From NCBI GenBank assembly GCA_003695725.1, contig RFHX01000035.1, positions 1 through 13,483 of the forward strand: a stretch of 13,483 nucleotides of DNA. Direction: 5' to 3'. Positions 1 to 6,834 of the stretch are shown one piece after another. This DNA is from J061 sp003695725 [NCBI: Candidatus Schekmanbacteria bacterium] (GTDB lineage Bacteria > Schekmanbacteria > GWA2-38-11). The position numbers and the translations under genes are program-made. Numbering within the stretch: position 1 is the stretch's first letter; every line of letters starts with the position of its first letter. The notes beneath the pieces were generated by a model. It searched no databases. It was not told where the DNA came from and saw nothing but the letters and a program-made list of their open reading frames with translations.

Positions 1-2
1 AT

Positions 3-380
3 TTATGTAAGGAAATTTTAAACGTTAAAAATATTTATGAAACAGAAATACATGCTGGAAACATTTTTAAAAGAAACAAAAAATTTGAATATTTAACAGA
101 AGAACAATCTTTTCTTTTTTTTAAAGAAATTTTACAACTTGTATCAAAATTTAATCTAACACTTATTTTTGGAATTGTATATAAAAATGCAACAATTTTT
201 GGTGATGTTTCTGATAATTTAAATAAACTAAAACTAATGTCCTCTGCAATTTATGCTTTTTTTCATAACTTAGATTATTATCTATCCTATCAAAATAGTA
301 AAGGAATTATTATTGCTGATGAATTATCTGAAGGTAGATATAAAGATATAAATTTTTTAAAAACGGCAATATTAAATTGA
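3..380 (+). CDS. C-terminal part of a DUF3800-family protein, 5' cut by the window edge
   Basis: An open frame without its start runs from the window edge to TGA at 378-380, 125 codons. It reads EIHAGNIF near its beginning (codons 45-68), then a stretch of the type EEQSFLFFKEIL, and near the end KGIIIADE (300-323). An E-[IL]-HA motif followed 80-90 residues later by a hydrophobic strand ending in ADE is the pattern of DUF3800 proteins, a family of unknown function with a proposed RNase H-like fold, common in mobile and accessory DNA. In the family another 50 or so residues usually follow the ADE motif, ending in an SxxSxxxQxADxxAY-type segment. Here only about 20 residues follow, and the other two frames close within a few codons, so the 3' end seems lost. 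GC over the first 360 bases is about 20% (73 G+C counted), far below the following genes, which suggests acquisition from outside. The family call rests on motif pattern only. Confidence 0.68.
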   Translation, partial: LCKEILNVKNIYETEIHAGNIFKRNKKFEYLTEEQSFLFFKEILQLVSKFNLTLIFGIVYKNATIFGDVSDNLNKLKLMSSAIYAFFHNLDYYLSYQNSKGIIIADELSEGRYKDINFLKTAILN

Positions 381-404
381 AAATATAAGTATCTGAAATA
401 TAAC
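377..404 (+). promoter_or_regulatory. Candidate sigma70-type promoter for the MglA-like gene
   Basis: TTGAAA (377-382) and TATAAC (399-404) are each one base off consensus and are separated by 16 nt. Transcription would begin near 411, giving a leader of about 13 nt before the ATG at 424. No purine-rich ribosome site lies in that leader. The -35 box overlaps the stop codon of the DUF3800 fragment. In such AT-rich DNA a match of this quality can occur by chance. Confidence 0.4.
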
Positions 405-423
405 CTTTTTCCCTTTTTCAAAA

Positions 424-1209
424 ATGGCTATATTCAATGTTGCTTTAGATGAAGCAATTATAAAAATTGTATATTATGGTCCTGCAAGAGGTGGGAAAAC
501 AACAAATTTAGAATATATTTACAACAAGAGTGATCCTGAAACACGCGGCAAATTAATTTCAATGAGGACTGAAACTGACAGGACATTATTCTTTGACCTC
601 TTACCAATGAATCTTGGGAAAATAAGAGGAATGAATATTAAACTGCAGTTGTATACTACTCCAGGACAAGTTCAGCTCTCCTCAACACGAAAACTCGTTT
701 TAAAAGGAGTTGATGCCGTTGTATTCGTAGCCGATTCTCAAAAAGACCAAGTCGAAGCCAATCTTGAAAGCTTGGAAGATTTAAAAATTAATCTGAGTGA
801 AAGCGGTCTTGACATTGACAGCATTCCTATCGTATTTCAATACAATAAAAGAGACCTTCCTGATATTACGCCGGTTGAAGAAATGGAATCCATTTTGAAT
901 CCTATGGGACTTGATTCTTTTTCCTCTTCTGCAATAAATGGAGAAGGAGTTTTTGAAACTTTAAAATGTGTTTCAAAAAAAACGATTGAAAAAATTCAGA
1001 GTTCCAAAATCCCAATAGCGACATCGAGGGAAATCAATCCCCATCCCCTAAAAGATATCCTTACAAAGCCGCCAAAAAACGGGAATGGCGATTTGAGCAA
1101 AGCTATCACTGAATTAGAGGATAAAATACTCGATGCGCGAAGGACTTTAAACCGCCTTTCAAGAGCGCTGAGCGAAATAGAAGAAAAACTCAGCGATTCC
1201 AACAATTAA
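424..1209 (+). CDS. mglA: MglA-like Ras-family small GTPase with C-terminal extension
   Basis: Cytoplasmic GTPase of the MglA family, which controls front-rear polarity and gliding in Myxococcus and has unknown roles in many other phyla. The G domain is complete: P-loop GPARGGKTT at 19-27, TTPGQ at 78-82, NKRD at 141-144 and a SSSAINGEGV segment at 167-176. Arg53 and Gln82, the residues used for GTP hydrolysis in M. xanthus MglA, are both present at matching numbers. The start IFNVALDEAIIKIVYYGP aligns with the usual MglA N-terminus, which supports the ATG at 424 although no Shine-Dalgarno precedes it. Family members are usually about 195 residues; this one is 261. The extra part has a Pro/Lys-rich linker (about 198-220) and a predicted coiled coil (about 222-258). 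No MglB/roadblock partner lies in the window. It converges on rny with a 23-nt gap and no visible terminator. Confidence 0.9.
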   Translation: MAIFNVALDEAIIKIVYYGPARGGKTTNLEYIYNKSDPETRGKLISMRTETDRTLFFDLLPMNLGKIRGMNIKLQLYTTPGQVQLSSTRKLVLKGVDAVVFVADSQKDQVEANLESLEDLKINLSESGLDIDSIPIVFQYNKRDLPDITPVEEMESILNPMGLDSFSSSAINGEGVFETLKCVSKKTIEKIQSSKIPIATSREINPHPLKDILTKPPKNGNGDLSKAITELEDKILDARRTLNRLSRALSEIEEKLSDSNN

Positions 1210-1232
1210 AAAACATATATCAATAACGATAA

Positions 1233-2795
1233 TTATTTCGCATACTCAACTGCGCGCGTCTCCCTTATTGCAGTGACTTTTATCTGCCCCGGATAGGAAA
1301 GCTCTTTTTCAATCTTTCTCGCTATTTCTCGCGCAAGAGAATAAGTTTCTTCATCGGAAAGGTCTTCATTCTTTACAATAATCCTGATTTCTCTTCCTGC
1401 TTGGATAGCATAAGATTTCTCAACACCATTGAAGGAATCAGCCAACTCTTCAAGTTTTTCAAGGCGCTTGATATATGACTCCAGCATTTCTCTCCTTGCT
1501 CCGGGCCTCGCAGCGGAAAGAGCATCTCCTGCCTGAAGGAGTATTGCTTCAATGCTCAAAGGATTTGCTTCTTCATGATGAGAACGAATAGCATTTACAA
1601 TAACCTCTTTCTCACCATACTTTTGAGCAATATCAGCACCTATAATTGCATGAGAGCCCTCAACCTGATGGTCAACTGCTTTACCTATATCGTGAAGAAG
1701 GCCGGCTCTTTTTGCAATTTCCTTGTCAACTCCTAATTCAGAAGCCATAATTGAGCATAAATATGCCACCTCTTTTGAATGTTCCAAAACATTTTGCGCA
1801 TAGCTTGTACGAAACTTAAGCCTTCCCAATAACTTAACTAACTCTGGATGAAGCCCATGTATTCCAAGGAGCAAACAACACTGATTACCTTCTTCTTTGA
1901 TATCTTCTTCAACCTCTGCAGTCATTTTGCCCAACACTTCCTCAATCTTTCCAGGGTGTATCCTTCCATCACTGATAAGTTTTTCAAGTGTTCTTTTCGC
2001 AATCTCTCTTTTAATGGGGTCATGGGCTGATAATATGACCGCCTCCGGAGTATCATCAATTATTAGGTCAACGCCTGTAGCTATTTCAAAAGCCCTAATA
2101 TTTCTGCCTTCTCTTCCAATTATACGCCCCTTCATTTCATCTGAAGGGAGGTCAACAACAGAAACAGTTGTTTCAGCTACATAATCGGATGCAGTCTTTT
2201 GAATTGCAGTTGCAATTATTTCTTTTGCCTTCTTCAATGCATTATCCTTTGCGCCTTCTTCAATCTTTTTGACATATTTCATCGCTTCGTGTTCTGCTTC
2301 TTCCTTTATGCTGTCTATTAGAATTTTCTTTGCTTCTTCTGCACTCATCCCGGATATCTTTTCAAGACGCCTTTTGCATTCAAAAGTTAGTTCATTCAGG
2401 TGCTCTTCAGCTTTTTTTAGTTCCTCCTTTTTTTGCACAAGTTCTTTTTCTTTGTTTTGAATATCGAGGTCTTTCTTTGAAAGAAAATCTATTTTTCTGT
2501 CAATATTCTCTTCCTTCTGAGACAATCGCTTTTCAAGTGCTTGTAACTCTTTTTTCTGTTCTTTCGTTTCCTTTTCAAAGTCGGCTCTTGCTTTGAGAAT
2601 TGTTTCTTTTGCCTCGATGCGGCTTTCCTTGATGATAGTTTCAGCTTCTTTTTTCGCGTCTCTGATAATCTTTTCCGCTTCCTTACGAGTTGCTTCTATA
2701 TCTTCCTCAGCTTTTTTTCTGTTTTTATATGTTAAAAGGTATGTGACCAAAGCTCCAGCCACAACACCTATGATTAAATAAATGTATATATCCAA
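1233..2795 (-). CDS. rny: Ribonuclease Y
   Basis: Membrane-anchored endoribonuclease that starts mRNA decay. The 520-residue length is typical of the family. Visible parts in order: one N-terminal transmembrane helix (about 4-22), a long charged coiled coil (about 25-190), a KH domain with GREG at 227-230, and an HD domain with EHSKEVA around 338-344 and the metal-binding HD pair at 368-369 (LLHDIGK), followed by SHHEE near 405-409. The start codon is TTG (2793-2795), supported by a strong AGGAGGA ribosome site six bases upstream; the N-terminal hydrophobic helix begins right after it. It is the last gene of the minus-strand run, 17 nt after fau, and meets mglA tail to tail. Confidence 0.96.
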   Translation of the reverse strand: MDIYIYLIIGVVAGALVTYLLTYKNRKKAEEDIEATRKEAEKIIRDAKKEAETIIKESRIEAKETILKARADFEKETKEQKKELQALEKRLSQKEENIDRKIDFLSKKDLDIQNKEKELVQKKEELKKAEEHLNELTFECKRRLEKISGMSAEEAKKILIDSIKEEAEHEAMKYVKKIEEGAKDNALKKAKEIIATAIQKTASDYVAETTVSVVDLPSDEMKGRIIGREGRNIRAFEIATGVDLIIDDTPEAVILSAHDPIKREIAKRTLEKLISDGRIHPGKIEEVLGKMTAEVEEDIKEEGNQCCLLLGIHGLHPELVKLLGRLKFRTSYAQNVLEHSKEVAYLCSIMASELGVDKEIAKRAGLLHDIGKAVDHQVEGSHAIIGADIAQKYGEKEVIVNAIRSHHEEANPLSIEAILLQAGDALSAARPGARREMLESYIKRLEKLEELADSFNGVEKSYAIQAGREIRIIVKNEDLSDEETYSLAREIARKIEKELSYPGQIKVTAIRETRAVEYAK

Positions 2796-2801
2796 CTAAA
2801 T

Positions 2802-2808
2802 TCCTCCT
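2802..2808 (-). promoter_or_regulatory. Strong ribosome binding site that fixes the TTG start of rny
   Basis: The minus strand reads AGGAGGA here, six bases before the TTG at 2795-2793. It lies in the short gap after the fau stop. It is the main reason to accept a TTG start. Confidence 0.75.
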
Positions 2809-2812
2809 GTTT

Positions 2813-3406
2813 TTAGTGGTCATTTTGTTTGTTATTACCGCAGAAATGAATTCTTTTTTCTGAAACAACGATATCAAGCTTCAAATCATAATCTTTCCGC
2901 GGTATTCTATCTAAAATTTGAAAATCAAAAACCAAACTGCATAAAACTGCTTTATAACGCTTACCGAAAAAATACCTGTCAAAGTATCCTCCTCCAAAGC
3001 CGATTCTGTTGCCTCCCAAATCTACTGATAGAGATGGAATAACAGCAAAATCAATTTCAGAAACATCTTTTATTCTTTCTAATCCCTCCTTTGGTTCAAG
3101 AATATTTTTAAATCCTCGTTCAAGGTCATCTTCAAGAGAACGAATGTAGTAAAAGGATAATTCTTTTCTATCCTCATTTACTTTTGGCAAAGCTATTCGT
3201 TTGCCTTTCTTCAAAATCTCTTTTATGAAAAAATCAGTGCATAATTCTTCTGGCTTTGATGCATAGCAGATAATATTTTCTGCTTTTAGAAGCACTTCCA
3301 ATGAAAGAAGATTTTTGCAGGCCAACTGGGAGTATTCCTGCCTTTCATCTTCTCTTAAGTTTTGCCTCAACCCTGCCATCATTTTCCTAATTTTTTCCTT
3401 TTCCAC
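2813..3406 (-). CDS. fau: 5-formyltetrahydrofolate cyclo-ligase
   Basis: Cytoplasmic enzyme that uses ATP to convert 5-formyl-THF to 5,10-methenyl-THF (also called MTHFS, ygfA or fthC). At 197 residues it matches the family. The N-terminal basic helix (KEKIRKMMAGLRQ), IALPKV at 71-76, EPKEG at 104-108 and the signature GFGGGYFDRY at 136-145 are all present, the last forming the phosphate/substrate loop. The start is GTG (3404-3406), behind an AGGA seven bases upstream; the next in-frame ATGs (codons 9 and 10) would cut into the first helix. The start codon sits in a small hairpin (3403-3421). Gene order zapA, spacer, fau matches the proteobacterial arrangement in which 6S RNA occupies the spacer; here the spacer holds an inverted-repeat element. 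Confidence 0.93.
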   Translation of the reverse strand: MEKEKIRKMMAGLRQNLREDERQEYSQLACKNLLSLEVLLKAENIICYASKPEELCTDFFIKEILKKGKRIALPKVNEDRKELSFYYIRSLEDDLERGFKNILEPKEGLERIKDVSEIDFAVIPSLSVDLGGNRIGFGGGYFDRYFFGKRYKAVLCSLVFDFQILDRIPRKDYDLKLDIVVSEKRIHFCGNNKQNDH

Positions 3407-3421
3407 AGCTTTATCCTGTGG
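3403..3421 (-). promoter_or_regulatory. Hairpin covering the fau ribosome site and start codon
   Basis: The minus-strand RNA reads CCACAG, a 7-nt loop GATAAAG, then CTGTGG: a perfect 6-bp stem. The 3' arm contains the GTG start codon of fau (3406-3404), and the AGGA ribosome site spans the 5' arm and loop. The CCAC of the 5' arm is also the outer end of the long inverted repeat 3418-3688, so the two structures cannot form at once. That this matters for regulation is inference. Confidence 0.45.
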
Positions 3422-3688
3422 TGAATTTGGCAGGAATGAAAATTTAGTAGTTGAAGGCGAGTAAAGAAATATCTTGAATTACATCAACCCAACTTCTCTA
3501 ACATATTCAATGAAGGTGAATAAATGTCTGTCTATACTTATTATATTGACTTTTTTCTTTTTAGCCATCTTCTCATTTACTGCAAATTTAAGCATTTTTT
3601 CACCTTTATATCTATTTACTTCTTTGACAAAATTATTTCTTTAACTCACCAACTCCATTAGAAAATTTCTTCCTTCCAAAATCACCAC
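3418..3688. repeat. Long imperfect inverted-repeat element filling the zapA-fau spacer
   Basis: The plus strand from 3418 (GTGGTGAATTTGGCAGGAA) is nearly repeated on the minus strand from 3688 (GTGGTGATTTTGGAAGGAA), 17 of 19 identical. Similarity continues, with small gaps and a poorer middle, to AAAGAAATA at 3463-3471 and 3642-3634, so each outer arm is about 54 nt. An inner pair follows: AAGGTGAATAAATG at 3513-3526 and AAGGTGAAAAAATG at 3606-3593 (13 of 14). Transcribed RNA would form a rod closed by about 13 bp, with internal loops and a terminal loop of about 66 nt. The element starts 1 nt after the zapA stop and ends 11 nt before the fau start codon. No target-site duplication is evident. 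Options are a MITE-like insertion or a structured RNA; no family is recognised. Confidence 0.75.
3479..3595 (-). CDS. Possible 38-residue small protein inside the inverted-repeat element
   Basis: ATG at 3595-3593 to TAA at 3481-3479, with AAGGTG five bases upstream as a fair ribosome site. The product starts MLKFAVNEKMAKKKK and continues NIISIDRHLFTFIEYVREVGLM: basic at first, then strand- and helix-like with no membrane segment. The same frame stays open upstream to a TAA at 3643-3641, 54 codons in all, long for chance in DNA this AT-rich; beyond that stop it continues open to 3688. It could be a real small protein, the tail of a degraded gene, or an accident of the repeat. Its ribosome site and ATG lie in the inner stem of the element, which would limit translation. 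No homologue is recognised. Confidence 0.25.
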   Translation of the reverse strand: MLKFAVNEKMAKKKKVNIISIDRHLFTFIEYVREVGLM

Positions 3689-3689
3689 T

Positions 3690-3989
3690 CTAACAGTTTC
3701 TTAATTCTTCTACATTGCTGTCGATAAGTTTTATAAGCATCTCCGCTTTTTCATTATCTAAATGTTGTACCTTATCGACATTTTTCTTCAAAGTCAAATA
3801 TTCGTCTGTAATTTTTAATGCTGCAAGCACTGCCACTTTAATAGAATCAACTACCTTTGCGCTTTTTGAAATATTGTCCATTTTTTCATTCAAATAATCT
3901 ACGACTTCGTTGAAATGATCTTCATCGCCGTCGAAGACAAGACTGTAATTTTTCCCATAAATTTTTACCGTTGTACTTTTCTTTCCCAC
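3690..3989 (-). CDS. zapA: Cell division protein ZapA
   Basis: ZapA binds and cross-links FtsZ filaments at the division ring. The 99-residue product has the family layout: an N-terminal TVKIYGKNYSL strand pair, a linker helix VVDYLNEKMDNI, the conserved SIKVAVLAALKITDEY segment (about 49-64) and a C-terminal coiled coil. The only start that keeps the first strand is GTG at 3987-3989; it has no good ribosome site and follows the zapB-like stop by 30 AT-rich bases, so coupling to the upstream gene is possible. Its TAG stop lies 1 nt before the inverted-repeat element. Confidence 0.9.
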   Translation of the reverse strand: MGKKSTTVKIYGKNYSLVFDGDEDHFNEVVDYLNEKMDNISKSAKVVDSIKVAVLAALKITDEYLTLKKNVDKVQHLDNEKAEMLIKLIDSNVEELRNC

Positions 3990-4019
3990 AATTATTTAAA
4001 TTTTAAATTAAGATAAAAA

Positions 4020-4286
4020 TTAAACAACGGCTTCTATATCTTTGAGCAACCTTTCAATTGAAGATTTTACCATATCCTTTTCGCCCTGTAAAACTTCTTT
4101 TTCCTGCAACAATTCATTGTATTTTTCTTTGTAGCCATTGCTTTCTGATAACTTTGCTTCATACTCGGATATTTTTTTCTGACAATTTTCAACTTCTGCC
4201 GCAAGTTTTTTATTTTCTTCTTTAAAGTCATTGATTATGTCTATCATTTTTCTAATTTTTTCTTCTAAAATCTCTATCTGTTGCAT
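4020..4286 (-). CDS. zapB: Coiled-coil protein, ZapB-like
   Basis: An 88-residue protein that is almost entirely a heptad-repeat coiled coil (MQQIEILEEKIRKMIDIIND and onward), rich in Glu and Lys, with no membrane helix. ZapB of E. coli is an 81-residue coiled coil that joins ZapA at the division ring, and genes annotated zapB sit just before zapA in deltaproteobacteria-like genomes, which is the basis of the name. Coiled coils give weak sequence evidence, so function rests mostly on position. The ATG is preceded by a strong AAAGGAGAGG ribosome site (4294-4303), and a promoter-like site lies 55 nt upstream of the start. Confidence 0.65.
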   Translation of the reverse strand: MQQIEILEEKIRKMIDIINDFKEENKKLAAEVENCQKKISEYEAKLSESNGYKEKYNELLQEKEVLQGEKDMVKSSIERLLKDIEAVV

Positions 4287-4341
4287 TTTGATACCTCTCC
4301 TTTCTTATTTCTTTCTCATAAAATTGCTCTCCAACAAACAA

Positions 4342-4369
4342 ATTTTAACTAAGTGCTATCAAAAGTCAA
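4342..4369 (-). promoter_or_regulatory. Candidate promoter for zapB-zapA-fau-rny
   Basis: The minus strand has TTGACT (4369-4364), a 16-nt spacer and TAAAAT (4347-4342), each box one base off consensus. Transcription would start near 4336, giving a leader of about 50 nt before the zapB-like ATG at 4286. It lies in the 148-nt gap after pheT, the largest break between pheS and zapA, and would separate cell-division genes from the translation operon. Confidence 0.5.
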
Positions 4370-4434
4370 GAATTGTGATTAGGGATTTAGAAAAATCAGG
4401 ACAGGGTAAAGAGTTGTAAGTCTTAATGAAGATT

Positions 4435-6834
4435 TTAACTTCTTATTTGAGCAGATACATTTTCCTTTAGAGATATTAAAATTCTTTCCATAATTGATGA
4501 TATTTCTTCATCAGTGAGCGTCTTATCTATTCCTCTAAAGGTCAATGAGATTGCAACGCTCTTTTTTCCTTTGGGTATAGATGCCCCCCGGTAGATATCA
4601 AAAAAACATACATCTTCTAAAACATTGCCTGCAGATTTTTTAACAACTTCCAGTATCTGCTCAGCAGTTAAATTTTCATCCACTATTATCGAAAGGTCTC
4701 TGTAAGATGGAGGTATTTTTGATAAAGGTTTGAATGATTCCTTCCTGACTTTTCCAAAATCTATCGCATCAATGTCAATTTCAAATACATAAACTGGTCC
4801 TCTCAATTCCAACTCATCTATAATTAGACTTGAAATTCTTCCAACATAGCCACATTTCACATCATTGATCATTACATCAGCTGATTCAGAAATATTGAGA
4901 AACTTCTTCTTTTGAGATAGTTCTTTGAGCTTTAATTCAAGCCCTGCCGAATCAGCCAAGGATTCAAGCACACCTTTGATATCAAAGAAATCTACATCTC
5001 TTTCCTTTTCATACCAACTGATGCTGTTTGCTTTCCCACTCATAAGCCCGGCAAGGTAAACTCTTTCATTAGGAATAATTGTTCCTTTCTCAGGTAAATA
5101 AACCCTTCCAATCTCAAAAATCTTTAGATTATGTATGTACCGCTTTTCATTCAATGAAAGCGTTGACAAAATGCCCTCAATCAAAGATGTCCTCATTACA
5201 CTCTGTTCTTCTGAAAGAGGATTTTTAAGCTCAACAGCATTATTTTTATTACCTGAAATTTTCTCCATTAAGGCAGGATTTATAAAGCTATAGTTTATTA
5301 TTTCACTAAAACCAATTCTTACCAACTCTGCTCTCATATCTGTTATAGTCTTTATTCGTCCGGGTATCTTCCCATCTTCTCCTGCCTGAGAAAAGGGATA
5401 TTTTACTGGAATATTTTCATATCCATGAATTCGCGCCACCTCTTCAACGAGGTCTATTTCTTTCTCAATGTCATTGCGATAAGAAGGAGGTGTGACGCTG
5501 ATTCCTTCCGCATCCCGCGTTTTCACTGTCATTCCCAAATTTTCAAGAATGTTGGCTGATTTTTCCATTGGAATATCTATACCTAAAACCTTTTTTACTA
5601 CACTTCTTCTAAGAGGTATGATTGGTTTTTGCGGCTTTCTTTTTGTTTCTTTGACAATTCCTGCACAAATTTTCCCATCTGCAAGCTCTGCAATCAGAGA
5701 AGAAACTCTATCAGAAGCGTATTCCAGTATTTCAGCATCACTACCCCTCTCAAAACGGTATGACGCTTCAGTGCTCAATCCAAGAGCCTTTGATGTTTTT
5801 CTTATCGATGAAGGAGTGAAATATGCGCTTTCTATAAGCAGCTTCGTCGTCTCATTCCTTACTTCCGTTTCTTCACCACCCATAATACCGGCAATTGCAA
5901 TTGCTTTTCTTTCATCGGCAATAACGAGCATATCATTTTCAAGAGCTCTTTCTACGCCATCAAGAGTCACAATCTTTTCACCCTCATAGGCAGTCCTTAC
6001 AATAATCTTTTTCCCTTCAATAAGGTCGTAATCGAAAGCATGAAGGGGATGTCCTGTTTCAATAAGAATATAGTTTGTAATATCAACGACATTGTTTACA
6101 CTTCTCAATCCTGATGCCTTGAGACGCTTTACCATCCATAAGGGAGATGGAGCAATCTTAACATCTTCAATAACTCGTGCCGTATATGAAGGGCAAAGTT
6201 CAGGAGATTTTATTTCAATAGAGATCAAATGAGATGACGGCGTTTTTATCTCGTTGAATTTAGGTTTTTTTATCTTTATGCTGTTTCCAGTGATTGCGGA
6301 GATTTCCCTGGCTACACCTATAACATTCAAACAGTCGGCTCTGTTGGGAGTTATTCCTATCTCAAGGACAGCTTCTTCTGTTTCAATATAATCTCCGGCA
6401 TATTTTCCAAGCTCGACTTCATCATCAAGAAAGATTATATTCTCTGATTCGTCTACTATATCGAAATCAGCGTCACAACACAATAATCCTGCTGATTCAA
6501 TCCCTCGTATTTTTCTTTTTTCTACTTTGCCCGCGGGCAATGTTGTGCCGGCAGGGGCAAAAACAACTTTCTTTCCAATTTCAAGATTGGGCGCACCTGA
6601 AACAACTCTTACCTTTTCCTTGCCGGTAAAAACTTCAACAACCTGCAGTTTATCTGATTCAGGATGATTTTTGATAGATGAAATTTCAGCAGTTATGACA
6701 TTTTTGGGTATATTATCTTCGAAAATAATTATGTCTTCAACTTCAAGCCCTGTCATTGTGAGCTTTTCAGCCGTTTCCTGTAGGGAAAATGGAATATCTA
6801 CAAATTCTTTCAACCATTTCCATGATATCTTCAT
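4435..6834 (-). CDS. pheT: Phenylalanine-tRNA ligase beta subunit
   Basis: Beta subunit of the heterotetrameric class II PheRS, which charges tRNA-Phe and edits mis-acylated tyrosine. The 799 residues carry the full bacterial layout: an N-terminal segment opening MKISWKWLKEFVDIP, an EMAP-II-like tRNA-binding domain (about 40-150), the conserved GITPNRADCLNVIGVAREI, the B3/B4 editing region with RFERGSD near its end, B5 (about 400-470), the catalytic-like core with YSFINP, and the C-terminal FDX-ACB anticodon-binding domain starting near 705 (PPSYRDLSI). The ATG overlaps the pheS stop as ATGA (6831-6834), so the subunits are probably translationally coupled in equal amounts. Confidence 0.97.
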   Translation of the reverse strand: MKISWKWLKEFVDIPFSLQETAEKLTMTGLEVEDIIIFEDNIPKNVITAEISSIKNHPESDKLQVVEVFTGKEKVRVVSGAPNLEIGKKVVFAPAGTTLPAGKVEKRKIRGIESAGLLCCDADFDIVDESENIIFLDDEVELGKYAGDYIETEEAVLEIGITPNRADCLNVIGVAREISAITGNSIKIKKPKFNEIKTPSSHLISIEIKSPELCPSYTARVIEDVKIAPSPLWMVKRLKASGLRSVNNVVDITNYILIETGHPLHAFDYDLIEGKKIIVRTAYEGEKIVTLDGVERALENDMLVIADERKAIAIAGIMGGEETEVRNETTKLLIESAYFTPSSIRKTSKALGLSTEASYRFERGSDAEILEYASDRVSSLIAELADGKICAGIVKETKRKPQKPIIPLRRSVVKKVLGIDIPMEKSANILENLGMTVKTRDAEGISVTPPSYRNDIEKEIDLVEEVARIHGYENIPVKYPFSQAGEDGKIPGRIKTITDMRAELVRIGFSEIINYSFINPALMEKISGNKNNAVELKNPLSEEQSVMRTSLIEGILSTLSLNEKRYIHNLKIFEIGRVYLPEKGTIIPNERVYLAGLMSGKANSISWYEKERDVDFFDIKGVLESLADSAGLELKLKELSQKKKFLNISESADVMINDVKCGYVGRISSLIIDELELRGPVYVFEIDIDAIDFGKVRKESFKPLSKIPPSYRDLSIIVDENLTAEQILEVVKKSAGNVLEDVCFFDIYRGASIPKGKKSVAISLTFRGIDKTLTDEEISSIMERILISLKENVSAQIRS

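Noticed and set aside
1207-1235. Bidirectional terminator between mglA and rny
   Set aside because: The 23-nt gap has no G/C-rich stem or T-tract; nothing supports a terminator.
3407-3689. A standard 6S RNA (ssrS) gene
   Set aside because: The position is right, but the spacer is a 271-nt rod with a 66-nt terminal loop and I could not recognise the central bubble of 6S RNA. A covariance-model search would settle it; I do not list it as an ncRNA.
3994-4008. Perfect palindrome ATTTAAATTTTAAAT just before zapA
   Set aside because: Made only of A and T in an AT-rich gap, with no flanking support as an operator.
4305-4319. Four-codon frame MRKK with GGAG upstream, ahead of the zapB-like gene
   Set aside because: Too short to separate from chance and does not overlap the next start; the zapB-like gene has its own strong ribosome site.
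4286-4364. 8-bp inverted repeat TTTTGATA/TATCAAAA around the zapB promoter region
   Set aside because: Widely spaced, AT-rich and not extended on either side; expected by chance in such DNA.
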